64,000 nt of DNA from Ilyomonas sp963790435 (GTDB lineage: Bacteria > Bacteroidota > Bacteroidia > Chitinophagales > Chitinophagaceae), in contig CAWBOI010000006.1 in NCBI GenBank assembly GCA_963790435.1, forward strand, positions 310,001 to 374,000, read 5' to 3'. A program made the translations under genes and the position numbers. Of this stretch, positions 19,221 to 27,408 are shown piece by piece; the first letter of the stretch is position 1; the number at the start of each line of letters is the position of its first letter. Below the pieces are notes generated by a model, which had not been told where the DNA came from, did not search any database, and saw only the letters and a list, made by a program, of their open reading frames with translations.

Positions 19221-19349
19221 GTGTTTTCTTTTTGGTTGATATGATTGATTTGCCAGCTCTCTTTTATAAAAAAGCTGCACTAAAAAAAGCGGTAAAAACA
19301 AATTTGAGTAGCGCGAAGCTTTTAAATACAACAACAAAGTTGTGCTGAC

Positions 19350-19376
19350 AGAGAGCAACAACAAGGGGTGCTCTCT
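19350..19376 (-). promoter_or_regulatory. Hairpin in the long susC leader
   Basis: A perfect 8-bp stem AGAGAGCA/TGCTCTCT with an 11-base loop. It lies within the 600-base gap between susC and the exonuclease gene. Next to it (19331-19342) is a smaller ACAAC/GTTGT hairpin. Apart from these, the leader ORF and the promoter candidate, I see no gene in 19221-19606. Confidence 0.45.
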
Positions 19377-19460
19377 ACAGACTTTGAAAAATAAAAGCTG
19401 GTATGCAGAATAGATGAGCTCACGAATGTTGGTGTTGAATGTGTGTGGTTTATTTCGGCA

Positions 19461-19468
19461 CAAAAGTA
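19461..19468 (-). promoter_or_regulatory. Candidate -7 element (TAnnTTTG) for the susC operon
   Basis: On the minus strand the sequence reads TACTTTTG, matching the Bacteroidota sigma-ABfr -7 consensus TAnnTTTG. No clean TTTG lies 19-21 bases upstream, so the -33 element is weak. If used, it gives a leader of about 450 bases ahead of susC. Confidence 0.3.
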
Positions 19469-19606
19469 TAAGGTTTCATAATTCCTACCATATCTGTAAG
19501 AATTATATTTTGAAATTTTTTTTGTTGTTTTTATATCCACTAAACAGCAATGCTTTGCTGTATGGATTTGATGATTTTATTTTAGCCACTTAAAACTGAG
19601 TTACTC

Positions 19607-20371
19607 ATGCGCATCATCTCATACAATGTAAACGGTATCCGATCTGCAATTAATAAAGGGTTTGTAGATTGGCTGAAAAGCGATCCTGCTGACATCATTT
19701 GTTTGCAGGAAATAAAAGCAATGAAAGAAAATGTTGCTATTGAAAACATAGAAGCTTTGGGCTTTGAAACCTATTGGTATCCGGCACAAAAAAAAGGCTA
19801 TAGTGGCGTTGCTATTTTTACCAAAATAAAACCTGATAGTGTTGAGTATGGCAGCAGCATTGAGCAAAGCGATTATGAAGGCAGAGTGATACGCGCCGAC
19901 TTTGGCAACCTGAGTGTGTTCAGCGCTTATTTTCCTTCGGGAACGAGTGGCGATGAACGACAAACGTACAAGTATCAATGGCTGAAAGAGTTTCATGAAT
20001 ACTTAGAAAATTTGCGCAAAACCAAACATCAGCTTGTGATTTGCGGCGATTACAATATCGCTCATAAAGAAATAGACATTCACGACCCGAAAGGCAATAA
20101 AAAATCATCGGGTTTTTTACCCGAAGAACGCGAGTGGCTCACACAGTTTTTGAGCAGCGGCTATGTAGATACTTTCCGGCACATTCATCCCGATAAAGCG
20201 CATCATTATTCATGGTGGAGTCAGCGTTTTCCTCAGGTGCGACTGCAAAACAAAGGCTGGCGCATTGATTACATCAGCGTAACTGACAATTTAAAAGACA
20301 ACATAAAAGACGCGCAGATTTTGCCGCACATCAAGCACAGCGATCATTGTCCCATTTATGTTGAAATTTAA
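19607..20371 (+). CDS. xth: Exodeoxyribonuclease III (AP endonuclease, ExoIII family)
   Basis: 254 residues, typical for the family. Motifs of the exonuclease-endonuclease-phosphatase fold are all present: MRIISYNVNGIRSA, LQEIKA (Mg-binding Glu), SGVAIFTK, GDYNIAHKEIDIHDPK (catalytic Asp/Asn), the loop SSGFLPEER, RIDYISVT and HSDHCPIYVEI (catalytic His). It cuts at abasic sites in base-excision repair and degrades 3' ends. The gene is divergent from the susC operon and is followed by an inverted repeat. Confidence 0.97.
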   Translation: MRIISYNVNGIRSAINKGFVDWLKSDPADIICLQEIKAMKENVAIENIEALGFETYWYPAQKKGYSGVAIFTKIKPDSVEYGSSIEQSDYEGRVIRADFGNLSVFSAYFPSGTSGDERQTYKYQWLKEFHEYLENLRKTKHQLVICGDYNIAHKEIDIHDPKGNKKSSGFLPEEREWLTQFLSSGYVDTFRHIHPDKAHHYSWWSQRFPQVRLQNKGWRIDYISVTDNLKDNIKDAQILPHIKHSDHCPIYVEI

Positions 20372-20385
20372 TAAGTGTTTGTTTG

Positions 20386-20479
20386 AACCACAGAGACACA
20401 AAGTACACAGAGCTACACGAAGAGTTTTAAACAGGGTTCTTATTATGTATTGCTCCGTGTTCTTTGTGTCTCTGTGGTT
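20386..20479. repeat. Inverted repeat with 18-bp arms
   Basis: AACCACAGAGACACAAAG (20386-20403) pairs perfectly with CTTTGTGTCTCTGTGGTT (20462-20479) around a 58-base centre. A decayed copy of the left arm region is at about 1336-1385. It is a MITE-like or REP-like intergenic element, lying just after the exonuclease gene, and may stop its transcript. Confidence 0.75.
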
Positions 20480-20548
20480 TAATCAATTCTACAATAAGTT
20501 TAAACAGTTTGTTATTCGTTCCTGTTTTATCTTTCCTTAAAATCGTAT

Positions 20549-22057
20549 ATGAAAAAACTTCTCTCCTTACTGTTTGGTTTTGCCACAATTTTCATAGCTC
20601 AATCTCAGCCTTCTTTTGTTAAAGACAGTTTGGATAATTACATCAAACAAGGTATGAAAGACTGGAACATTCCAGGGCTTGCCATTGCCATTATAAAGAA
20701 TGACAGCATTGTGTTGATGAAAGGATACGGTGTAAAAAGTATCGAAAATGGAGAGCCGGTTGATGAGAATACTTTGTTTATGATTGCCAGCAATAGCAAA
20801 CTGTTTACAGGCACCGCATTAGCGCAATTAGACTATGATAAACAGCTTTCGTTGAATGATAAGATTACAAAATATTTTCCTCAATTCCGTGTTTACGATT
20901 CAACCACAACAAGCTTAGTTACGATAAAAGACATGGTTGGTCATCATTTAGGAACCAAAACATTCGAGGGCGATTTTACCTTCTGGAACTCAACGCTGTC
21001 GCGCGATTCCATTATGTATAAGATGCGCTACGTGAAGCCGCCGTTTGGCTTTCGTGCATCTTATGGCTATTGCAACAGTTGCTTTTTAACTGCCGGGCAA
21101 GTGATACAAAAAGTAACCGGCAAACCCTGGGAAGTGTATGTATATGATAGCATTGTTGCACCATTGAACATGACGCACACGCATACTTTGGGCGCCAACA
21201 TGGAAAGTATGCCCAATGCTGCAACACCTTACACAACGGCATTTACAGGCACATTGCAACAACTGCCTTACGACAATGTTGACAACCTTGCACCGGCAGG
21301 CAGCATAATAAGTTGTGTGAACGATTTAAGCCATTGGATAATGATGCAATTGGACAGTGGAAAATATGGGCAAAAACAAATTCTTCCCTGGAAAGTGGTG
21401 CAGCAAACGCGTGGTGTGAATACATTGATCAACACGCAAAAGAATGAATTAAATGGTCATTTTGTAGCGTATGGATTGGGCGTTTTTATAAGAGACATGG
21501 CGGGCCGACAAGTGTACGACCACACCGGCGGCGCAGATGGTTTTGTTACCAATGTTTGTTTTGTGCCCGAAGAAAAATTAGGCATCACTATTCTCACCAA
21601 CAACGATAACCAGGAGTTTTTTGAATTGCTGCGTTATCAAATTCTGGCTTCTTACTTAAACATGCCTTATGTGAATTACAGTGCTGCTTCATTGCCTAAT
21701 TTTAAAGAAGAACAAACAGGCATCGTAAACAATATTACCGCTTTACAAAAAAGGGTAAAAGGTGCGAAGCCGCAATTGCCTTTGCATAGTTATGAAGGCA
21801 CTTACACCAACCAACTGTTTGGTACCCTTCAAATTGTGGCGAAAGGGACGGACTTGCAAATCAACTTTGGCAATCATAACAACCTCACAGCTTCATTGCG
21901 ATACATGGACAACGGTGAATGGTTGATGACTTATAATAATCTTGCGTATGGCATCTTTCCGTTGAAGTTTAAGATTGAAAGGGATAAAGTGATTTCAACC
22001 GATGTGAAAGTGAACAACTTTTTGGAGTATGACCCCTATACGTTTGCGAAGGAGTGA
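20549..22057 (+). CDS. Class C beta-lactamase-family serine hydrolase, exported
   Basis: 502 residues with a signal peptide (MKKLLSLLFGFATIFIAQSQ). The serine-hydrolase triad motifs are visible: SNSK (SxxK) at about residue 77, YCN (YxN) near residue 174, and HTGG (in place of KTG) near residue 325. The last 110 residues form a small C-terminal beta domain of the DUF3471 type. Members include peptidases, esterases and D-aminoacylases; beta-lactamase activity cannot be assumed. One dispersed-motif copy is within the gene (21371-21380). An inverted repeat follows the stop. Confidence 0.9.
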   Translation: MKKLLSLLFGFATIFIAQSQPSFVKDSLDNYIKQGMKDWNIPGLAIAIIKNDSIVLMKGYGVKSIENGEPVDENTLFMIASNSKLFTGTALAQLDYDKQLSLNDKITKYFPQFRVYDSTTTSLVTIKDMVGHHLGTKTFEGDFTFWNSTLSRDSIMYKMRYVKPPFGFRASYGYCNSCFLTAGQVIQKVTGKPWEVYVYDSIVAPLNMTHTHTLGANMESMPNAATPYTTAFTGTLQQLPYDNVDNLAPAGSIISCVNDLSHWIMMQLDSGKYGQKQILPWKVVQQTRGVNTLINTQKNELNGHFVAYGLGVFIRDMAGRQVYDHTGGADGFVTNVCFVPEEKLGITILTNNDNQEFFELLRYQILASYLNMPYVNYSAASLPNFKEEQTGIVNNITALQKRVKGAKPQLPLHSYEGTYTNQLFGTLQIVAKGTDLQINFGNHNNLTASLRYMDNGEWLMTYNNLAYGIFPLKFKIERDKVISTDVKVNNFLEYDPYTFAKE

Positions 22058-22068
22058 TGAGCCTTTTT

Positions 22069-22138
22069 ACCGCGAAGGCGCGAGGACGCTAAGTTTGTTT
22101 TTGCACAAATTTTCTTAGCGTCTTTGCGTCCCTGCGGT
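22069..22138. repeat. Perfect-length hairpin element with the dispersed 20-mer as its loop
   Basis: Two 25-base arms (22069-22093 and 22114-22138; ACCGCGAAGGCGCGAGGACG... against ...TTTGCGTCCCTGCGGT) enclose a 20-base loop, TTTGTTTTTGCACAAATTTT. The loop is the dispersed motif in reverse orientation. The element is of the same family as 5054-5115. It lies 11 bases after the serine-hydrolase stop and may serve as its terminator. Confidence 0.85.
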
Positions 22139-22222
22139 TATAAAAAGCTTCCTTACAATCGCAATCAAAATGTTAGTACAAATCTTCCAAACCGACAACT
22201 TACTTTGCAACAAAATCATTCC

Positions 22223-23863
22223 ATGCAGTCATCTTTCACAATAAAAGGAAACTTAGTTGATGTTTGGAACAAAAAAATTTATACGGCTGAAATTTCGGTT
22301 GCGGATTCAAAAATTACAGCCATTGATGAACTTGAAGAAGACAAGAGCTTGCCTTTTGTTTTGCCTCCTTTTACCGATGCGCATGTGCACATCGAAAGCA
22401 GCATGTTGCTGCCATCAGAGTTTGCACGACTGGCGGTTGTGCATGGTACTGTAGCCACTGTTAGCGACCCGCATGAAATCGCCAATGTGTGCGGCATGAA
22501 AGGTATTCAATACATGATTGACAATGGAAAGAAAGTGCCGTTTCGTTTTTATTTTGGTGCACCGAGTTGCGTGCCTGCTACCTCTTTTGAAACGGCCGGA
22601 GCAACGCTTGACAGCAACGATGTAAAAACCTTGCTGCAACAGGATGATATTCATTATTTAAGCGAGATGATGAACTTTCCCGGTGTGCTGAATGGTGATG
22701 AAGAAGTGACGAAAAAGATAAACATCGCTCATCAGTTAAACAAACCCATTGATGGTCATGCGCCGGGCTTGCGTGGCAAAGAAGCAAAGCAATACATTGA
22801 TGCCGGAATCAGTACTGACCATGAATGTGTAACTTCTGAAGAAGCATTAGAGAAATTGAGTTATGGAATGAAAATTATCATTCGCGAAGGCAGTGCTGCC
22901 CGCAATTTCGAAGCCCTGATTCCTTTGTTGAATGATCATGTTGAAAACATAATGTTTTGCAGTGATGACAAGCATCCCGATAGTTTGGTAGAAGGTCATA
23001 TTAACACACTTTGCAAACGCGCTGTTGCTAAAGGCATTGATGTATTTAAAGTGTTGCAGGCGGCTTGCATCAACCCGGTTTTGCATTACAAATTGGATAA
23101 CGGTTTGTTGCGTGTTGGTGATGCAGCCGATTTTATTTTTGTAAATAATCTTATCGATTTTACTGTCATCAAAACCTACATCAATGGTGAGTTGGTTGCT
23201 GAGAACGGAACTTCATTTATTAAGAGCGTTAAAGAGAAAATAATCAACAATTTTTCTTGCAAAACAATCAATATAAAAGACTTACTTATTCCGATCCAAG
23301 ATTATCCCCACAACGCCGGAACCCTACCTGTTATTGAGGCGTTGGATGGTGAATTAATCACCAATAAAATATGGGCAAAAACAAAACAGCAAAACGGTTT
23401 TTGGGTAAGCGATGTGCAAAGCGATATTTTAAAAATGGTGGTCGTCAACCGCTATCAAAATGCACCTGTTGCTAAATGTTTCGTCAAAAATTTTGGGTTG
23501 AAAAAGGGCGCCATTGCTTCTTCTGTTGCGCATGACAGCCATAACATTATTGCAGTTGGTGTTGATGATGAAAGTCTTGTTTCTGCTATCAATAGCATCA
23601 TCAAAAATAGGGGTGGAATTAGCTGTGCTGATGAAAACAAGATTGACGTTTTGCCTTTGCCGGTTGGTGGCTTAATGAGTAAGGAAGATGGCTATGAAGT
23701 AGCAAAGCAATATACAGCCATCAGCAATAAAGCCAAATCGCTGGGAAGCAAGCTGGCTGCACCTTTCATGACGTTGAGCTTTATGGCATTGCTTGTGATT
23801 CCGCATCTGAAGCTGAGTGACAAGGGTTTGTTTGATGGTGATACTTTTAGTTTTATTAGCTGA
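22223..23863 (+). CDS. ade: Adenine deaminase
   Basis: 546 residues from MQSSFTIKGNLVD; an earlier in-frame ATG (22124) would start inside the repeat element. The amidohydrolase metal site is clear: FTDAHVHIESS, then HGTVATVSDPHEIANV, GHAPGLRG, STDHECVT and MFCSDDKHPD. The C-terminal adenine-deaminase domain carries NKIDVLPLPVGGLMS. The enzyme converts adenine to hypoxanthine and ammonia in purine salvage. The sequence IWAKTKQ in the middle encodes a dispersed-motif copy (23376-23385). Confidence 0.96.
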   Translation: MQSSFTIKGNLVDVWNKKIYTAEISVADSKITAIDELEEDKSLPFVLPPFTDAHVHIESSMLLPSEFARLAVVHGTVATVSDPHEIANVCGMKGIQYMIDNGKKVPFRFYFGAPSCVPATSFETAGATLDSNDVKTLLQQDDIHYLSEMMNFPGVLNGDEEVTKKINIAHQLNKPIDGHAPGLRGKEAKQYIDAGISTDHECVTSEEALEKLSYGMKIIIREGSAARNFEALIPLLNDHVENIMFCSDDKHPDSLVEGHINTLCKRAVAKGIDVFKVLQAACINPVLHYKLDNGLLRVGDAADFIFVNNLIDFTVIKTYINGELVAENGTSFIKSVKEKIINNFSCKTINIKDLLIPIQDYPHNAGTLPVIEALDGELITNKIWAKTKQQNGFWVSDVQSDILKMVVVNRYQNAPVAKCFVKNFGLKKGAIASSVAHDSHNIIAVGVDDESLVSAINSIIKNRGGISCADENKIDVLPLPVGGLMSKEDGYEVAKQYTAISNKAKSLGSKLAAPFMTLSFMALLVIPHLKLSDKGLFDGDTFSFIS

Positions 23864-23950
23864 TTGTAATTTATCATTTTCTATTACTCTTTCTTCTGCC
23901 TTACAAACAATCTCAACTTTACTTTATTTTGCCTTCTCAAACGATTGTTT

Positions 23951-25345
23951 ATGCGATGGCTTTTTTGTTTTTTCATTTCGGTGTGCTTTTGTTTTTGCTC
24001 ATATTCCCAGTCGTTATTTACACATGGGCGATTACAGGTAAGCAAGGATGGACATGATCTTCAGTTTGCCGATGGAACACCTTTTTTCTGGTTAGGAGAT
24101 ACGGGTTGGGAACTGTTTCACCGTTTGAATTTTGATGAAATCAAACTCTATCTTGACAATCGTTCTACAAAGGGTTTTAACGTAATTCAAGCCGTTGCTT
24201 TGGCAGAGTTTGATGGCTTACGCAAACCCAATCAATATGGTGAATTGCCGTTTAAAAGTTTAGATCCAAAGCAGCCTAACGAAAAGTATTTTGCTCTGAT
24301 AGATACCGTTGTTCACATGGCGCGGCAACGGAATTTGTTCATTGCTTTGCTGCCAACCTGGGGTGATAAAGTAACCAAAAACTGGGGCGCGGGTCCGGTG
24401 GTTTTTGATAGCACAAACGCTTACAGCTATGGTAAATGGATTGGCAACCGTTACAAAAACGAACCTAATATTATTTGGATGTTGGGTGGCGACCGTCCTG
24501 CAGTAAAAGATAGTATGGACTGGCGACCTGTGTGGCGTGCAATGGCAAAGGGAATTATTAATGCCACCAATCATCAATGCTTTATCACTTATCATCCTTC
24601 GGGCGGTACTTATTCTACTTCACAATTTCTTCAAAACGAAAGTTGGTTGGATATGAACACATTCCAATCAGGTCATGGTGGCGGACACGATGTAGCTTGT
24701 TGGGATTTGGTGAAACGGGACAGGAGTTATCTTCCGGCAAAACCAACATTGGATGCCGAACCCAATTATGAAGATCATCCTGTAAATCCTTGGCCCAAAT
24801 GGAACCCCGACAATGGTTATTACCGCGATTATGATGTGCGAAAACAAACTTACCGCTCGGTGTTTGCCGGTGCCTGCGGCGTAACATACGGACATCATGC
24901 AGTATGGCAGTTTATGAGCGCCAGGGAAGAAGCGATTAACTATCCCGATCGTGGCTGGATGAATGCGATTGACCGTCCCGGTGCTTACCAGGTTGGTTAT
25001 TTGAAAGAGTTGATACAATCACGACCAATGTTGAAGCTCATACCCGATAATTCCATCGTTATCAGAGGTCAGGGTGAAAAAGGTGAACACATAGAGGCTT
25101 TCAGGGGAAGCGATAACAGCTACGCAATGATTTATTTGCCCGTTGGCAAAACCATCACCATTAGCACAACCAACCTGGCTAAACAATTAGCAGGATGGTG
25201 GTTCAATCCAAAAGACAACAAGGCACAACAAATAGATGTGTTTGCAAAACAAAATGAGATGAATTTTACACCACCAACCATGGGAGTTGGCAACGATTGG
25301 GTGTTGGTTCTGGATGATGCTTCAAAAAATTATAAAGCGCCGTGA
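23951..25345 (+). CDS. Exported glycoside hydrolase, GH140-like (DUF4038 plus collagen-binding-like domain)
   Basis: 464 residues. The start at 23951 (ATG) is preferred over a TTG six bases earlier. The signal peptide is MRWLFCFFISVCFCFCSYSQ. The main domain begins FADGTPFFWLGDTGWELFHR and continues with KGFNVIQAVALAEFDGLRKP and NEPNIIWMLGGDRPA, the pattern of DUF4038 TIM-barrel hydrolases that include the apiosidase family GH140. The last 90 residues (FRGSDNSYAMIYLPVGK, GWWFNPKDN, WVLVLDD) match the small C-terminal domain often fused to it. The likely role is removal of a side-chain sugar from plant polysaccharide in the periplasm. The signal peptide contains a dispersed-motif copy. Confidence 0.85.
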   Translation: MRWLFCFFISVCFCFCSYSQSLFTHGRLQVSKDGHDLQFADGTPFFWLGDTGWELFHRLNFDEIKLYLDNRSTKGFNVIQAVALAEFDGLRKPNQYGELPFKSLDPKQPNEKYFALIDTVVHMARQRNLFIALLPTWGDKVTKNWGAGPVVFDSTNAYSYGKWIGNRYKNEPNIIWMLGGDRPAVKDSMDWRPVWRAMAKGIINATNHQCFITYHPSGGTYSTSQFLQNESWLDMNTFQSGHGGGHDVACWDLVKRDRSYLPAKPTLDAEPNYEDHPVNPWPKWNPDNGYYRDYDVRKQTYRSVFAGACGVTYGHHAVWQFMSAREEAINYPDRGWMNAIDRPGAYQVGYLKELIQSRPMLKLIPDNSIVIRGQGEKGEHIEAFRGSDNSYAMIYLPVGKTITISTTNLAKQLAGWWFNPKDNKAQQIDVFAKQNEMNFTPPTMGVGNDWVLVLDDASKNYKAP

Positions 25346-25414
25346 TGCTAAGGTTACTTTGCTATTCATTACCTAAACAATTTGCATTAGCTTATTACTC
25401 TTAAAACATAAATT

Positions 25415-25831
25415 ATGGCTACCAACAAAACGGTTGAAACGGATGAAAGTGTTGATAATTATACCAGGAACATTGCTGACGAAACAAAGCGAAAGGATAC
25501 TGGTGAAGTAATAAATTTGATGCAAAAACAAACCGGCTTTCCACCAAAGATGTGGGGAACAAGTATTGTAGGTTTTGGCAGTTACCATTACAAATATGAA
25601 AGCGGTCGTGAAGGTGATGCTCCGTTTGCAGCACTGTCAGCAAGAGCCAATGCTATTACACTTTATCTTGCTGACTTTGATGGAAGAGAACAGTTATTGA
25701 AAGAATTGGGTAAATACAAAATCGGCAAGGGATGTATTTATATTCAAAAGCTTACTGACATTAACGCAGAAGTACTGCAAACTATCATCAGGCAATCGGT
25801 AGTTCATCGTAAGAATGAGAATTTAAGATAA
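25415..25831 (+). CDS. DUF1801 domain protein
   Basis: 138 residues, cytoplasmic, no signal peptide. The DUF1801 pattern is clear: MQKQTGFPPKMWGTSIVGFG, YHYKYESGREGD, ITLYLADF and GKGCIYIQKLTDIN. The biochemical role of these small proteins is not established. It faces the MFS transporter gene with an 11-base gap between the stop codons. One dispersed-motif copy encodes QKQ (25523-25532). Confidence 0.9.
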   Translation: MATNKTVETDESVDNYTRNIADETKRKDTGEVINLMQKQTGFPPKMWGTSIVGFGSYHYKYESGREGDAPFAALSARANAITLYLADFDGREQLLKELGKYKIGKGCIYIQKLTDINAEVLQTIIRQSVVHRKNENLR

Positions 25832-25842
25832 AAGTAGTGATA

Positions 25843-27045
25843 CTAACTTTTTATCCTTCTTCCTAGTAATGAAAACCCTATTGATGTAAGCAAACAAATA
25901 GCGGCAAGTTGCCACCACACTACATTGTAGCCATGTTTGGCTGCCAATTGACTACCTAAGATAGGCGATGCAATCTGCGCGATGCTCCATGCCATCGCAT
26001 ACATGGCAGCATACTGGCCACGATTATTTTCACTTGTTCGGTTGATCCAGAAAGAATTCATAAACGGCATGGATAGGATTTCACCCATTGTGATAACGAC
26101 AATGGCAACAACGGCTGTGATAGCAGAAGGAGGAAGAATATTAATGATGGCGAATGATGTACCGATTAATAAAACACCCAATCGGATAAACACTGTCAAT
26201 GGTTTTGTGCCTTCGAGAGAATATACAATTATCATTTCAACAAACACAATAATTAACCCATTTATCGCCATTAAAATGCCAATAAACCGCACATTCAAAT
26301 GCCATTCTGTTTTATAAAAAAGGGGTAGAATGGAAAAAAAATGAAAGAAACAATAACCCAGTAAAATGGTAAGAGCAATAAAAATTAAATACACTTTATC
26401 CTTGTAAGCAGAAGGGGCTGTAACCTTTACTGCTTCTGTGTTTCGTCTTGTTCCTCCTTTTACAAAAGGCAACATTTTTAATAACAAAAAAGCGGCAATA
26501 ATGTTGGTGCAGCCATCAACCCAAAATAACAAGCTGTAATTGACAGAAGCCAAAAAGCCGCCCAGTGCGCCACCTACCGACCAGCCTAAATTTACTGCCA
26601 ACCGGTTCATAGAATACGAGCGTGTTCGGTTGTCGGGCGTACTGTAAAATGCAATTGCGGTAGCATTGGCAGGTCGGAACGATTCGTTGCAAACACTTAA
26701 AATAAAAGCACCGGCGCACAACGAAAGATAAGTGTGTAAATAGCCGGTAACAATAAACATAATTCCACCCAATAACAAGGCTGCAACCTGTTGCGGATAA
26801 AAGCCAAAGCGGTCAGTGATGCGTCCTCCTAAAGCCGCACCCACAATGGCTCCCAGCCCAAATAAACCCATTACAAAACCAGCTTGCGTAAGGCTGAAAT
26901 GAAGTTTCTGCGTACAATAAATGGTAATAAACGGTACCACCATGGTACCGCTCCGGTTAATAAGCATAACAATGGATAAATACCATGTGTTGCGCGATAA
27001 ACCGGTGTAGGCGTTTTTGTATAACTGGCGTGTAGAGGACAGCAT
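25843..27045 (-). CDS. Major facilitator superfamily transporter
   Basis: 400 residues, about 12 hydrophobic spans, e.g. FVMGLFGLGAIVGAALGGRI, AALLLGGIMFIVTGYL, VYLIFIALTILLGYCFFHFF and LLTSIGFSLLG. The loop GGRITDRFG between spans 2 and 3 is the MFS signature (GxxxDRxG). Start at 27045 (MLSSTRQL); an ATG 24 bases upstream is possible. The layout suggests an exporter of drug or sugar type, but the substrate is unknown. A palindromic element lies about 115 bases upstream. Confidence 0.9.
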   Translation of the reverse strand: MLSSTRQLYKNAYTGLSRNTWYLSIVMLINRSGTMVVPFITIYCTQKLHFSLTQAGFVMGLFGLGAIVGAALGGRITDRFGFYPQQVAALLLGGIMFIVTGYLHTYLSLCAGAFILSVCNESFRPANATAIAFYSTPDNRTRSYSMNRLAVNLGWSVGGALGGFLASVNYSLLFWVDGCTNIIAAFLLLKMLPFVKGGTRRNTEAVKVTAPSAYKDKVYLIFIALTILLGYCFFHFFSILPLFYKTEWHLNVRFIGILMAINGLIIVFVEMIIVYSLEGTKPLTVFIRLGVLLIGTSFAIINILPPSAITAVVAIVVITMGEILSMPFMNSFWINRTSENNRGQYAAMYAMAWSIAQIASPILGSQLAAKHGYNVVWWQLAAICLLTSIGFSLLGRRIKS

Positions 27046-27159
27046 AAGAAGGGAACGAAAATAAAACAAAGCGCTTCAAAGAAGCGACTTGTTTGTGTAA
27101 ATGATGGCTGTGTTGTAGTTGGATTACTATACTGGTTTAAAAACAGATTAGGTGTTGAC

Positions 27160-27377
27160 GTCATTCCGCAATTGCCCTTGGCACGAAGATGAATTGGAAT
27201 CAATTTTACGAGGGCTTTGTGCGGAATCTGTTCTTATTCATGTGAATAAATTATTATTGTGTAAACAACTTTATTTCATTTCAAAATCATCATTTTTCAA
27301 TCATCAGATTCCGCACAAAGCCGCCTGCAAGAGTGATTACAGCAAAGTCCTCATGTTGGCGGCAATTGCGGAATGAC
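27160..27377. repeat. 218-bp MITE-like element, copy A (nested inverted repeats)
   Basis: The outer arms GTCATTCCGCAATTGCC (27160-27176) and their perfect reverse complement (27361-27377) enclose inner arms GGGCTTTGTGCGGAATCTG (27212-27230) and CAGATTCCGCACAAAGCC (27305-27322). A second copy of nearly the same length and structure is at 43840. No ORF is inside. It fills the gap between the MFS and FGGY kinase genes, whose 5' and 3' ends flank it. Confidence 0.85.
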
Positions 27378-27408
27378 GGAAGGCTGCATTCGTGCAATGA
27401 ATGAATAC

